Below, in pieces: positions 11,572-23,693 of a DNA stretch of 64,000 nt. A program made the translations under genes and the position numbers. Positions within the stretch are counted from its first letter, which is position 1. The number at the start of each line of letters is the position of its first letter. The notes beneath the pieces are model-generated. The model had not been told where the DNA came from. It saw nothing but the letters and a program-made list of their open reading frames with translations, and did not search any database. This stretch comes from Mactra quadrangularis (lineage: Eukaryota > Mollusca > Bivalvia > Venerida > Mactridae). The stretch is taken from assembly GCA_025267735.1 (NCBI GenBank), contig CM046295.1:18818938-18882937 (forward strand), given 5' to 3'.

Positions 11572-14500
11572 ATGGCTACATCAGGCAATCAACAGAAGAA
11601 TTCAAGTATAAAAGGATCAGACTTCGTGTATGATCTTGTGTGTAAACCTTGCCATCTTGATGATATAGCAAAACCTGCCTTTGGATATTGTACTGATTGC
11701 GATGAACACCTTTGTTCAATGTGCTATGTTAACCACAAGAAATTGAGACCAAGTAGACATCATAAACTATTGGATTCCAGTTCTATGCCTCAAACACAAA
11801 CACTTGATGACACAGACACAGCAGTATCTGATAGTCTTACTACACCGTGTGAGAAACATAGCCAGAAGTGCATTGAATATTACTGCAATGATCACAAGGT
11901 AACACTTTGCAGTGTTTGTGTTACTTTGAATCATACCAAGCCTTGTAAAGTTGATTATATCCCTGATATCTCCAAAACAGTCCTGAATAGCGATATCTTA
12001 CGAGAGATAATTGCTAGAGCACAGTCTATTGAGGTCAAGTGTGACACCGTGAAGAAAAGAACATCACAGGATACACAACAAACGATAGCTTCTTTAAAAA
12101 AATCACAGTCTGATTTGAAGAAATACAGAAATGACCTAAACAGGAAACTTGATAACCAGGAAATGGAAATTTCTAAGAAGATAACTGATTTGACGGAAGA
12201 AAATAACAACAAAGTAAAGACCACAGGAACAAAATGCGATGTTATGAAAGCGGATACTCAGCTGCAAAAGGATACACTGAATCAAATGAATAAATCCAAA
12301 CAGCCAAATCAACTATTTATAGAAATACAACAAACCAGAAAAATCCTAGATGAATATGAGGACAGTCTACAGTCTATTGAAAGCCAACATCACCTTGATG
12401 AGTATCAGTTTATACCAAATACAGCTATACTTGAAGCCAAAAACGTACTTGGGACGATATCATCACAGCAACAAGTGATGTCACCATCTACCCACTCCAA
12501 TATACCACCACAAAGACATCAGCGTATAGATATCAAACCGACATACAAGGATGAAATATTGGTGAAAACAAATGGAGACCAGAAAGAGTGTTGGATCACA
12601 GGTATACTGTATAGCGGGTATTATCTGCGGGGGTTTTATTTTGGCTTTATTGGCGGAAAATGAAAATGCGCCAAATATAAACACCGCGAATACAAACCTC
12701 CGCAGAATTAAGTCGCCGCCATATTGTTTACTAAGGGACATTACTGTTAATAAATTATGTATTCATTAAAATATATATGTATTAACTCCTTTAAAACAAT
12801 AATTATGTAGTGAATTAGGTGAGATTTATTATGTAAATGAACGAAAATACAGACAGACAACACAGTCATTCTAACAATTAGACGACAGGTTCCATCAAAA
12901 CTCGGTTACGAAACTCAACGACGCTGCCGCCATTTTGTTTAATTTATAAACCCGTACGCCGGTCATTTCCGAATCTTCATGATTTAAGCTCAAACACTTA
13001 TTTGATTGTCGTAAAAAACAAAGTCATCTTTAGTATCGCAATTAATTTAATTGCTTGCTATCAAACCGAAGACAAACTTCTCATCACCTAATTTAACAAC
13101 TTGAGTAAAAAGAGCGGAGTTTCTGTTTAAGTAGCTTATTATTAATTGATATTCAAAAGAAAACTATTGTCAAATTCATATGTAGATTGGAAATCTAACG
13201 TCACGTGACGACGCTTTATAATTAATTTTGTCTGTTTAAAGACTCCACTAGGTGGGTTGATTATACATTGTTTGTGACAAGCTGTTAATTTTAAAATATG
13301 TTGGACCTTGATCAATGAATTCAGGTAAATTGGCAATTTTTAAGGAGTGCGTGGCCGCAAACTTTAATACCAATATTTTTTTGACAAAGGCGTTATTCAC
13401 GACTATAAACAAACATGCGAAAAACATTTATGAACAAATAGTTATTATTATAAGACTCTCGCGAGATGGGCTTACTTATGCAATTTGTCGAACGATCAAT
13501 CAAATTTAGCAGCACCCAGTTAATATTTTTTAACAAAAACATACACATTTAATGGCGATTCTTATCACATGATTAAACTTGTTCCCGTCAAAACATCGTC
13601 GTAGAAATATATAATATGTTGTGTAAGCGTTGGTTTTTCACACATCCGCTTAGATTATGCAATTTTGGTGACAATTAATTCAAAAATTTGAAAAGTCGCG
13701 GTCGGTAGCGACTATGTACCTTTGACCATCTTTTACCGGGAGGTTTAAAATTGGCGCTCACAGTAATTTCCGCCAATATTTAGCATCGCCAATACAAAAC
13801 TCTCTTGTTTACGCGAAATTTTTGCCCCGCAGAAATAACCCGCTATACAGTAACTGAAATAGTACCAGATATTTTGGTATTAGCTGATTTTAACAACCAG
13901 TCAATCAAACTTGTTAATGTACAAAGTAAATCGGTTACGTCAACACTCAGACTAGAAACTGATCCCTGGGATATAACAACAGTATCTACAACAGAAGTTG
14001 CTGTCACCGTACCTGATGGAGAATATATACAGTTTGTTACAGTATCTAACATGCTGGAGAAATCTCGTAGGATAAATACCAATGGTAAATGTCGTGGTAT
14101 ATGTTATCATCAAGATAAACTTATTGTTACATACTGTTACTGTTACCCTGGTAAACTTGAAATACTTGATATGAAAGGTAAAGTGATCAAATCAATAACC
14201 AAAGATACAACAGGTAACAATATATTCTCTGACCCATACTATGTACAAGCTACCTACAAAAACATTTATATCTCTAATAATGGTAACAACAACATATTCA
14301 TGGTAGATTATAACGGTATTGTTATATCTAGATATGAAGTGAAGAATCCTTGTGGACTGGCTTTGTTACAGGATAGCAGTATTTTAATATGTTCCATGAT
14401 AGAAAATAAACTATATCAACTAACAGGAGATATAAAAAAGTGTACTGTTATGTTACAAGATGTAGAAAGTCCTCAAGCTATATGTGTAAATCATCAAAAT

Positions 14501-14575
14501 AGTAAAGTATATATTAGTAGGTTTACTGTAAGTGGCAGCAAGATAAGGAACAATATTCTTGTATGGAACATATAA
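11572..14575 (+). CDS. TRIM-like B-box/coiled-coil/NHL protein, copy 1 (split by a MITE)
   Basis: The first part (11572-12606) encodes B-box 1 (CxxC at residues 24/27, then Cys40, Cys43, Cys48, Cys51, His55), B-box 2 (Cys93, His96, Cys105, His108, Cys113, Cys116, His121, Cys125) and the coiled coil. The NHL-like propeller follows from 13851. Between them lies a 1244-bp transposon at 12607-13850 that brings a stop at 12661-12663. If transcribed, the insert could act as an intron: donor CAG|GTATAC after 12601, acceptor TATACAG at 13850 or the better GCCCCGCAG at 13832. Both joins keep the frame (584 or 590 aa). An upstream in-frame TTG at 11551 is not the start; the ATG follows the 3' splice site, as in the other copies. 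No RING is present. It is either a working two-exon gene or a pseudogene. Confidence 0.7.
12607..13850. mobile_element. Tc1/mariner-like MITE inserted in gene copy 1
   Basis: Terminal inverted repeats of 26 bases with three mismatches start CTGTATAGCGGGT, and the target dinucleotide TA is duplicated (12605-12606 and 13851-13852). The intact paralogues show the empty site GGTATAACTGAA. TA duplication points to the Tc1/mariner superfamily. No transposase is visible: the ORFs inside are under 90 codons and unrecognised, so it is non-autonomous. It sits at the boundary between linker and propeller and may behave as an intron. Confidence 0.88.
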
Positions 14576-15523
14576 ATATTCTAATCACTATGTACTCTAC
14601 ATTACATATCATCAGTTTGACAACACCATTCTTGTATGGAATGTTTGACTTTATGTACATTGACATTAATTATGTTCAGACCTGATTTAACAGTTTTAAT
14701 CAAAGTACTGAAAGTACAGTAAAGTCAAGAAACAAAAATGTTGTCATTTTACTATCAATATATATTTGTTAGACGTACATATCATAATAGGATGTTGAAG
14801 TTTTTTAGTATAGAACAAGGGCAAGTGTTTTTATGGAATATCTAAATATACATGTACATTGACTTTAATTATGATTAAAACTTAGTACTTTTAAATCAAA
14901 GTACTGAACATACTGAAACGTCAAGAAACATTATTGCTGACACACGGTGATATATATTTGTGACATACAGTGCCATCCATAAATACATTTACACTTACAA
15001 AGAAATAGTTTTTCACTTTTGCAATTAAAATTTAGTTTAGAAATATTAACACATTAGGATGGTCATAATATATAGTAATATTTGAAAGGGGAGTAATGCT
15101 TCTTCATACAGCTGTAATCGTTTTACATGTACATGTATGATCTAGACATATGTTTTTGATATTGTTGGTAAATTTTTTAATCAAAGCGCTGAAAGCACTG
15201 GAGCAAGACTATACTGATTGTTAAGTTGGAATAAGACGATACAGTCATCACACGATACGATGCGTATCGATACGAAAAGAGACGATGTGGTTATTTACGA
15301 TAGGTTACAGGTAGTTATTGTAAAAATATTGTAGAAAAACATTCACAATATTTACATTCTTTAATTTATGATCGCCTTGAAGATAAACTCAACGGAGGAA
15401 AGCTTCAAAAGTCGGTTCAAAACACATCACTTAGCAATAAGCCTTAAAATTCTCAAAATAATTTAATAATATGTTTACTTTTGTGATGTCCTAGTAAAAA
15501 CAATGCAGTTGACGTAACGTGTA
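14576..15523. other. 3' flank of copy 1
   Basis: No gene is visible. The first 350 bases contain diverged re-copies of the end of the coding exon: TTCTTGTATGGAA at about 14629 and TTTTTATGGAATAT near 14830, each followed by TTGAC(A/T)TTAATTATG and AATCAAAGTACTGAA. A single monomer of the 25-bp minisatellite lies at 14949-14976. A perfect 12-base palindrome, CGTATCGATACG, is at 15263-15274. Confidence 0.6.
14949..14976. repeat. Single unexpanded monomer of the 25-bp minisatellite
   Basis: The sequence TATATATTTGTGACATACAG followed by TGCC occurs once here. At the same paralogous position, units 2 and 4 have about 30 and 36 monomers. The flanks (CATTATTGCTGAC on the left, ACATTTACACTTAC on the right) match those arrays. 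Confidence 0.8.
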
Positions 15524-15851
15524 TAGGGCTGTCACGATATACCGGTATATTACAATACACAGCTGTGGCAATACATACCGCGGTACGGTTTTAAAGTACC
15601 GGTATTTGGCGATATTTTCCATTGGAGAATTTAACTGATAATGCGCGTCACAGTCCTAAATGACCGTATATACTTAAAGAGGCTAGATTCTGTCAGTAGC
15701 TGCATGTAAGATTTGCAATGTTTCTGTTAAATACAGCGGAACACAACGAATTTAAAAAGCCCACGATATATCGTGGTACGTATTGCGATATGGTGCTAGC
15801 GTATTGCAATATATATTTGCAATACGCTTCTAGCGTATCGTGACAGCCCTA
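15524..15851. mobile_element. 328-bp hAT-like MITE
   Basis: Perfect 16-base terminal inverted repeats, TAGGGCTGTCACGATA and its complement, bound a 328-base element without coding capacity. The flanking 8-mers AACGTGTA and GTTGTGTA agree in five of eight bases, consistent with an aged 8-bp target duplication as in hAT elements. The inside is rich in CGATAT and GCGATA words. Confidence 0.75.
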
Positions 15852-17154
15852 GTTGTGTATATGTATGTGAAGAAAATGATTGTTTTAGAAGTCGTTCTCT
15901 TTAATAACTTCTGTTTTACATGTACATGTATGGGATGACAATTTCTTGGAATGTAATTATTTTATTAGTTTTTCAAATATCGTCAGTATGCAAGAAAATT
16001 ACTTTTTTAACTCAATTAACTAATAATATATAACACAGAATGAGTTGTCCATGGGCTGAGTTGTTCAAACGTTGGGTTGAGATTAGGGACGATATGCCAA
16101 TATATCGATGCGTATCGATACGTCGGGGTCACGATACATATCTAGGCCCAGCACGATATATTGCGATACGACACTGACATTCGTAATCAGGGAAGTCACT
16201 GCATTGTCATTAGATTTTTAGTGTCCAACTTGTTTGTCGTCAAGTTATATAATCTGTGGCTGGTTTTAAACTGGGTATGGTACAGCTCAACTAGTGGACA
16301 TCATATATCAGTTACCTTAAAAAACTATTCTATTGTACGATTATATTTATTGAACTGTCTGATTGCATAAATTAAAACGTTAATACTGGGTTAATTTTGG
16401 TAGTTCACGTAGAGCGTATTGTCAGCACATAACATTTGTGTATTTCATTTTATTTGAAATATGTATCGTAGTTTGTGTGGTCATGTGGTGAGACGGACGG
16501 TGAGCTTACAGATCTTTATATCGTGGGTTCGAATCCTGATAGAAACATATTTTTATCTCTTTCTAATTTTGATCATAGACGGATTGCGTACAACACATTG
16601 CCCTGTGCATCATGAAACTTGTAGAAGCCTTTGTTATAAATTTGGTGGCATCTCATTAAGTGATGATGACAATATCACAACCGACTCTGTCAGTAAAATT
16701 AAATTATATTTTTATTGTTTTGAAGTGTTTTATTTCTTTTTCAAAAAATTACTGAGCAAAATAGAAGTAAAACAAAAAATTACAAAAATTACATAATTAG
16801 CTTCAGATCGCTCTCCTTTCAGAAATAAGAGGTTTAGTAAGTAGCACTGCATTTTCACTGTACAACCATTCGGTCAGATGAGAAAATGACAATAAAATAA
16901 AATTAATATAAAATTTCCACATATAGAATGCGGAAATTAATATATACGGAGTGCGATAACCGTGTAATTATGCAATCGGACAGTTCAATGTAATCGTACA
17001 ATATCATTATTGTAATTTCTTCTATTAGCATTAAAATATCGACACTGCCTCAGGCAGTAAAACGTAAATTCTTCATTTTTGTTGTTCTTGTAGTTCATGA
17101 TTTGTGGGTTTTTAGCCAATATTTGCTGACCATCACTTTACACAGAATCAACTA
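15852..17154. other. Unassigned intergenic DNA, unit 1 only
   Basis: No convincing gene. A second CGTATCGATACG palindrome is at 16111-16122, and GATA-rich bases at 16080-16170 resemble the MITE just upstream. A weak tRNA-like stretch at about 16478-16545 has a B-box (GGGTTCGAATCCTGA) but no good A-box. ORFs of 69 and 111 codons (16161-16370, 16461-16796) are AT-rich and resemble nothing I know. Confidence 0.4.
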
Positions 17155-17420
17155 GACCCAGATCTGTAGCGCAGTTGGTAGCGCGCCAGGATTTCGAATC
17201 AAGTGTCCCGAAAGAGTTAAGCTTTCGAATTCCAACAGGGAGGTTATTCACTTCCTTGAAAATTTGACAAAAATGTCAAATTTCTTTCATAAATAAGGTA
17301 TATGGAATAAGATGTATGTATAATTTTCCAGCCTTGTGGAAGGGTAGGTGAGTACTGATTTAAGACAAATGTCAAGGAAAGCTAGGTTAGGTGCGCTGGA
17401 CGCAGTTATATTACCTAGAA
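17155..17420 (+). mobile_element. SINE-A copy (tRNA-derived)
   Basis: The head CAGATCTGTAGCGCAGTTGG contains an A-box, and a B-box-like stretch lies near 17222. The body with GACAAAAATGTCAAATTTC and CTTGTGGAAGGGTAGGTGAG follows. The tail reaches TTACCTAGAATTGTG. It is the plus-strand form of the complete SINE inserted at 38294-38574. Confidence 0.75.
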
Positions 17421-17640
17421 TTGTGTTTACAACCTACTCACTGTTCCTGGAAAGGCTAAATGTCTGGATTAAGTTGTAAATAGACACATACAGATATGTA
17501 ATTCTGTCAGTGTATGAAAACTGCCCTACATGATTATGAAGCAGTAGTAGAAGGGAGAAATGGCTTAGAAAATAATCTAATGGCAAAACTCTATGTAAGC
17601 ATGCCCCGTCTGGGTATCTAACTCTAAACATTCAATCTGT
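17421..17640 (-). mobile_element. SINE-B-like body joined tail to tail with SINE-A
   Basis: CCTACTCACTGTTCCTGGAA to CCCCGTCTGGGTATC matches the SINE-B body and part of its head on the minus strand. It begins directly where the plus-strand SINE-A ends. The same back-to-back arrangement recurs in the 3' flanks of units 2, 3 and 4. Confidence 0.6.
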
Positions 17641-18700
17641 AGACTTGTATTTAGAAACCTACACTGTTATTATAATGACAGTTATCATTTCATTAGGTAA
17701 TATCTTTCAGGGGCAAATCCAGGATTTTTCCTGACCCCTTCCATATTCGCCTATACTGGTAACTGTGACCTTTCAGCGTGCTAAAGTGATAAAACGTTGC
17801 TCTTTTTAATAGTAAACAAATCGATGGTAGGGTGTTTGCAAAAAGCAAGCAGTATACAGTACATACACTTTTCTGCTTAGCCTCGCGTAGGTATCATGTT
17901 AACCTGCATTCGGAACTACCTCGGCGATCTTCTACGCAGATAAACCTCGGAAATCAGACGTGGTAGGAATACAACCAGGTTCTAAGGTCTGGCGACTGTC
18001 ATTTTCATGTCAAGGTTTAATAATGACATCGTTACACGCTTTATCTTATTATTGTTTTATCAGTACAATGTCTCACACATCGTAGTTTCTGTGTAGTTAA
18101 GTCTATATTACCAAATTCCTATATCTAATTTTTCACTTCATGATATCCGAGGTTTATCGTAGATGATCGCAGAGGTTGTTCCGAATGGTAAATCGGACAA
18201 GAATCAAAATACTAAAAGCTCTTATCAATCTGAATCGTGGCGATTTTTTAACTATTTTCTTATTGAAACCGTTGCAATTGTGGTGGCCAGGGATTCTATA
18301 TTCAACCTTTTTTCATCATAATATTCATGACGAAATAGTTATGATACGTAACTTGTTTACATCGTCTACGTCACGCAATTTAAAATGAGCCGCCCAATTG
18401 CAGTCTGTGAATAATACCACTGTTAAATTAGCATGCAAACCTTGGTCTAAAAATGGAAATTACGAAATCGAAATTTGATTAATAGTGTTTTCGTCTAAAT
18501 GAAAGCTTAACATTGATTGGTCGACACAAAGTTCATCTCAACGTGACCTTCCACGGAGACAGTAGAGATCCTGTACGACAACGCTCTACATGATATCTTT
18601 TCAAGGAAATTGAGTCACGTAGTATTGCCACTGTCTATTACAATCTGAAGCAGGAAGATTAATGCTAAAACAATTTGATCAAATACTGTCTATTTTACGT

Positions 18701-19080
18701 AGAGTCCCCACCAAAAGTTTGGAGACATTTTCACTTTGCAGGTCAATTGAATAGCTTTTATCTAAAATGTTACAACTGTTAATTAGTTTTGCTTTATTTA
18801 TTTGGTTATCATGATGGTCATAACTGAGGTTACACACATAGCTTTAAAAAAACCTATGTTTAAATAATTACAATAATCATTGTTTTGGAGGCTTTAGGAT
18901 ATCAGATGTTGAATCTTATAAATAAGCTGCATTTGTGTAATTTGTTTTCATTTTATCGCAATCCATCACAAACCACATTTAAAATATATTTTTAACAAAA
19001 TAATGTTTATTCAAAAATAATCATCAAAATTCAAGAATTGTAGTAAATTTCTTTTGTCTCCAAACTTTTGGTGGGTACTG
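18701..19080. mobile_element. ~380-bp Tc1-like MITE with 20-bp inverted ends
   Basis: CCCACCAAAAGTTTGGAGAC at 18707-18726 is repeated as a perfect complement at 19056-19075, followed by TACTGTA. The sequence style and the TA-containing border fit Tc1-like elements. There is no coding capacity. The unit 3 paralogue (29865-30517) carries a second MITE inside. Older relatives beginning GGTACCCACCTGAAATTTGG lie in the 3' flanks at about 26888, 37392 and 54238. Confidence 0.85.
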
Positions 19081-19811
19081 TATATGAAATTGAAAACTAA
19101 TAAGATGTACACTGGGAAAGTACCGGCCTTTATCTAGGTGATATTCTAACCAATCGGTGAGTGACTTTTTTGAGGTTTTAAGTTAATTTGCATATTCAAT
19201 TTCTGTTTGCATCCTTATTCGTTTTTAATTTGGTTTAATCTTTTGGATGCAATAAAACAGCTTGATATTTCTCATACATGTACTTTATTTCATTCGCAAT
19301 TAATTAAAAACTGACTGAGTACTAGGGAATTAAGAAGCAGACTCGAAAGTGATAAATCTAAGTTGTGAGAACTTGGTTCACAAACGAGCTAAAATAAGTT
19401 AGTAAAAAACTAATTAAAAAAACTGATAAGTATAACTTATTCTTACAAAATAAGATATTTTTCATTTATAACATAATGTCCATCATTTTCTATAGTTTTG
19501 ATACGATGGCTTTTAGGTGAATGTTTTTTTAGTTTTAGAGTTTTTATTTTCTTCTTACGGACAATGCACCTGACCAGCAGAAAGACTGTCACCCTGGGAC
19601 AACCACCTACAGTTTACGAAAGAAGACGGTGTCTGGTTGCCCGGGACAACCACCTTTTAGTTCGGGCAAACAACAATTTATCTTGGGCAACCAAAAAGTC
19701 TGCAAATGAGATTTAGTGCTTAAGCTTAAAATGAACGGACAACAACTTTCATATCCTATATTCGTAGTCTGCTTGACACTATCAATGAGAGATCAGTTAT
19801 ATTCCATCCAG

Positions 19812-20118
19812 TTTTTTGTTGGGTTTAATGCCATAGCAACACATTGTATAGGTTATATAACGACATTCAGCCCACCTACTTACTGTTCCTGGAAAGGCTA
19901 AATATCTGAATATAGCTGTTAACAAATCACTAAGCGCATACTTTCGTCAGTGACTGACAACTGCCCTACATGATTAAGAAGCATTGGTTGGAGGAAGAAT
20001 GGCCGTAGAAATAATTTCATGACCAAGCTCCACGAAAATAAACCCCGTCCAGGAATCGAACCAACGACTCCTTGATCAGTAGACTTGCGTGCTACCAACT
20101 GAGCTAGCCGAGCGGACT
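19812..20118 (-). mobile_element. SINE-B copy (tRNA-derived)
   Basis: Minus-strand SINE with T-rich left end TTTTTTGTTGGGTTTAATGC and, at the right, a head with B-box (GAATCGAACC in reverse) and A-box (CCAACTGAGCTAGCC in reverse). The flanks TATATTCCATCCAG and ATACATTCCACACAG look like an aged target duplication. The paralogue in unit 3 is 31215-31525. Confidence 0.78.
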
Positions 20119-20254
20119 ATACATTCCACACAGTTTATGTTTACATTACAGAAGCGAGTACCATGGAACAATTATTATGATGAATATGCTTAGCTTTCAC
20201 ATTGATGTAGCAGAGGTATAACACGGCACGTGTACTCCCTTACCTTCAAGCTAG

Positions 20255-20345
20255 TTTTATTGACGACGTGGTAGAGTGTCCGCTGACGACAAGCCCTATA
20301 GAGAGGTCGTGGTTTCGAATCTCAGTTCGGCCCATGGAATTTTAT
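20255..20345 (+). repeat. tRNA-like stretch, probably a SINE head
   Basis: GTGGTAGAGTGTCCGC resembles an A-box and GTGGTTTCGAATCTC a B-box, about 40 bases apart. The acceptor arm does not pair well, and the unit 3 copy (31665-31735) has a deletion in the middle. This is more likely a repeat than a functional tRNA gene. Confidence 0.4.
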
Positions 20346-20912
20346 GGGGTTACGTTTGGCCACCAACGTAAATTACCTACTTATTTGTGTGATTGCACCC
20401 TTAGATAGTCCCACAGACAATCAAACTGCAAGAATTCGAGGACGATTTTTTTTATTACTCACATCCGTTCTTCGTATTACTTTCCGGTAGTTTTTACGCT
20501 AATAATTCTGCTTTAGGGTCCGTGAGTAAGTCATTGTCATACCAGCATTTGCTGAACGAAGCGTTTTTTACTTGACAATGAGATGTCAACAAAATGCAGA
20601 CAAAGTATTTTTAGTTGAGGCAAACGTGGTAAATTTTGTACACAAAATATCATTTAAAACGTTCGACGTAAATTCAAGGTACTCTAAAAATACAAATTGA
20701 TAAAGTTTTGAGAAATATTGTTTTTTCCCATTTAAATATTTCTGTGTGTATTTTTCAATAAATCAATCATTTTTATTACCATATGGGCATAAGAATGGAA
20801 TTATTATGTGGACCCACTTTTTACGTTAATCTAATTAGCATTTCTAAGGGAAGCAACTCAAAATATAATATTTAGTAGCGTCTGACCTATGCCTTTCCGC
20901 TAATAGTGGTGT

Positions 20913-20993
20913 GTAACCAAGGGAGTGTCGACGATCCACCATATTGTCAAGACTGTGTTCATAGTGCTCAAAAACATATTGGAAAAGTTAAAG
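20913..20993 (+). other. Putative non-coding exon 1 of gene copy 2
   Basis: Conserved with the same segment in the other units and ending GTTAAAG followed by GTATGT, a close match to the splice donor consensus. No ATG opens a long frame. Its start is unknown. Confidence 0.4.
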
Positions 20994-23693
20994 GTATGTT
21001 ACAACTATTTATTTCATTTAATCTTTGTTTTAGCTTTGTAATAGATTGAATTATGTTTTTAACAAGCACGTTTTAGCTTTACGTTTATCCAAAATTGAAC
21101 AAAAATTGATATCGACGATAAATATATGAGTACTTTCGGTTTCGTTGTTTTACAAAATTTATCTTTGCAAATACAAAATTATGTTTTATCGATGATAAAC
21201 AAACTGACATATTTTGTTAGTTTATTATTTAATTGATCAAGTTTTAGGAAAACGCCATAAAAATGTTCGATTTTCCGAAAATTGGTTGTTACTATTTTTA
21301 GAATGATTAGAACATTTTCTGAAAATAGCACATTCGTACTCAGTATATTCGTACTTGAAATTTCGCCCCTTGAACAAATTATGTAACGTGGCTATCTTTA
21401 ATTTTGTGTGCTTTCGCATTATTTATAAAGCAGTGGCTAGAGTTACAGTAACTCTAGGTTCCGTGTTTACGGTCACGGGGGGGGGGACGTATCTGTAGAC
21501 AACCCTGACAGGCAAGACTACAGTTACGGGATGATATGGATGTTTCAATTTTTAAATTAAAATTTAAAGAATCATGTTTACATTCGTTATTATTCAACAG
21601 AAAGTCATCGGAAAACTTGTTTATATTCATTATACCTCAAATAAACAATTATTTACCGACGGCGACGTGACCTATCCTATCAATTGTTATTACACGCGCC
21701 ATATTACAAATAAACTAACCGGATGTTTAATATATGGCGATATGACGTTATCGTCTTCAAAGTGTCACATACAATATAATTATAAAGTTTACTTGAGTGA
21801 TAGAGTTGGATTATAATTTGGACTAAATTTGTATAATTTTGGACGGTATTTAAAGCAAATGTTGATAGGAAATACACATTTTAGAGTAATTTTAATTGTG
21901 AATAATTTGCAGGTGTCTAGTAAGAAAGTCGGCGGTTTTCGATCGTTAAATTGACTCAATGTCGTCAACAAAAAAGGCAATTTAGCTTGATAAAAAGTGC
22001 TTAGTACTTAGGGGGAATCGTTCAATGAATTGTTAGAAAGTCAATGTTTTTGTGAAAAAAATCCAGTTTGTCGTTCCACACCAAATCTTTTAAATTCTAA
22101 CGAGAATATTAACAATCAGGTAATAGAAACTACCCATTTATAACCAAAAGTTAGTTCTGGCTACCAAAACTTTATAAGCCGAAGACATTTTGCTTTTGAT
22201 TCTGTCAAAAATAATGGTCGATTTTGCATTCGAATATCGCCGTTTTTCATGCAAGACTATAAAGATTTTTTACAGTAAAAATACTAAAGAATTCGTGTAT
22301 TAATGTAACAGGGTGATTATTTTATATTACATTAAATTTCCTAGTTTAAGGGAGATGACTCAAAAACCTTAATTTATTGATTGTATACTGGTTATTTCCC
22401 TTTATACTTATGTATTAAATATGTTTTTATAAAGCCTGATTAAATTATATGCGGCGGGAAAATATCATGCTTTTTTAGTGATTTCAATCATAACTACATA
22501 TAATAAACTGGTTTAGACCTTTTTTTAGTCATTGGTCACTCCTTTTTATAAAATTGCATTTTTGAATATTACGTATCCTAATAAAATATAGGTTATTTTG
22601 AGAATCTTGAGATGTATTTATTAACTTGCGATATTTTACTTCAACAGAAATGTAGTAACTTAATTGAGTCATATTGTCTAAAGTAAAGTCAATTTACTTT
22701 AAAGTATTACAAATGCTGTTTAATGTTGCATGAATTAATATTTAACAGAACCTATACTTTATATGTCACTTTTATTTTGCAGATATAATGATTAAAAGAA
22801 ACACAGATTGAAAGATGACTTGATGAGATAGTTAAATTGTAATAAACGTCCTATCCATAATTGGTAGGTTTTTTGTAATTATTATTATGTAATTAAGTAA
22901 TTTTATTAACCAGGTTTTCAACGAAAACTGGGTTATTGTAATGCTGAAGTCAGCAAGCGGGTGGGCGGACAGGCGTCAGCTTTTGGTTTCTGCTCAATAA
23001 CACTAGTTTGCTTCGGCCTAAACTTGGTGTATCAGTAGATTATATCAAGAGGCAGCTTGGATTGCTCCTCAGGTGTCTGCAATCAAGGTCAAGGTCACTG
23101 ACACTAAAAAAAGAAGTTCAGTTTCCGCTCAAAAACTTTAGTTTGCTTTGACCTATTGACACCAAACTTGGTGTATGGGTAGCTTATATCAATACGGTAC
23201 ATGTATTATAACTAAGAATTACTAGTTGGGTTTGTTTCTGCCACTACACAAATATGTATGGATCAGAAATTTGCATATGGGGAAATATTGGACTGAAATT
23301 ACTGACCCTTACATATCTGCGTAATGACAGTAACTCTATTTTAAAATGCCGATTTTTTTATCTAACAAAAACGAGGCAATTTCTACTTTTTCTAAAATGA
23401 AGTTAACACTTCAAAAGGGGAAAAAGATGTACAAGAATTTTTTCTTAAAAGCTTGAGTCTTTGACGCATGACGCCCGGCAAAATGAATCACTGCCGAAAT
23501 TCATGAAAATATTTCTACTTTTGATATTTTTTTAAATTGAATAAGGGGAAAATGATTTTGATGGGGATTTTTTTCTGGCGACAGACGCCGACTATCAGCG
23601 TTAATTTGTTAAGGATAAAACCCCGGCCCTTGTTCATTTATTTTCAAATTTACATGACTTGAATATTATAACGACTGATATCTGTCTTTTCAG
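20994..23693 (+). other. Putative 5' UTR intron, unit 2
   Basis: A 2700-base interval from GTATGT to TCTTTTCAG. Inside are the 21-bp palindrome (21437-21457), a long G run near 21476 whose length varies among units, an 80-codon ORF at 21574-21816 identical to that in unit 3, and the mollusc-type repeat at 22908-23215. Compared with unit 1 it lacks the bases around 9735-10075. Confidence 0.45.
22908..23215 (+). repeat. Dispersed mollusc-type repeat, best-preserved copy
   Basis: Begins with AACCAGGTTTTC, a short spacer and GAAAACTGGGTT, which pair as a hairpin, then two related monomers with TTTGGTTTCTGCTCAATAAC and CAAACTTGGTGTAT. The hairpin end is missing from the copies in units 1 and 3. 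Confidence 0.6.

Larger units (their letters stand above)
17641..20880. repeat. Short upstream block, copy 1 (unit 2)
   Basis: Aligns closely with 28805-32285. Contains a Tc1-like MITE (18701-19080), a SINE-B (19812-20118), a tRNA-like stretch at about 20255-20345 and, at its right end, the same bases found at 1285-1495 of unit 1. A 70-codon ORF (18176-18388, paralogue 29345-29554 with a 3-base difference) is conserved between the two copies but unrecognised. Confidence 0.85.

Noticed and set aside
12481..12769. Short ORFs overlapping the MITE edge in copy 1
   Set aside because: They mix gene and transposon bases and have no counterpart elsewhere.
16461..16796. 111-codon ORF in unit 1
   Set aside because: Low-complexity Phe/Tyr/Ile-rich product across AT-rich DNA, no paralogue, no recognisable domain.
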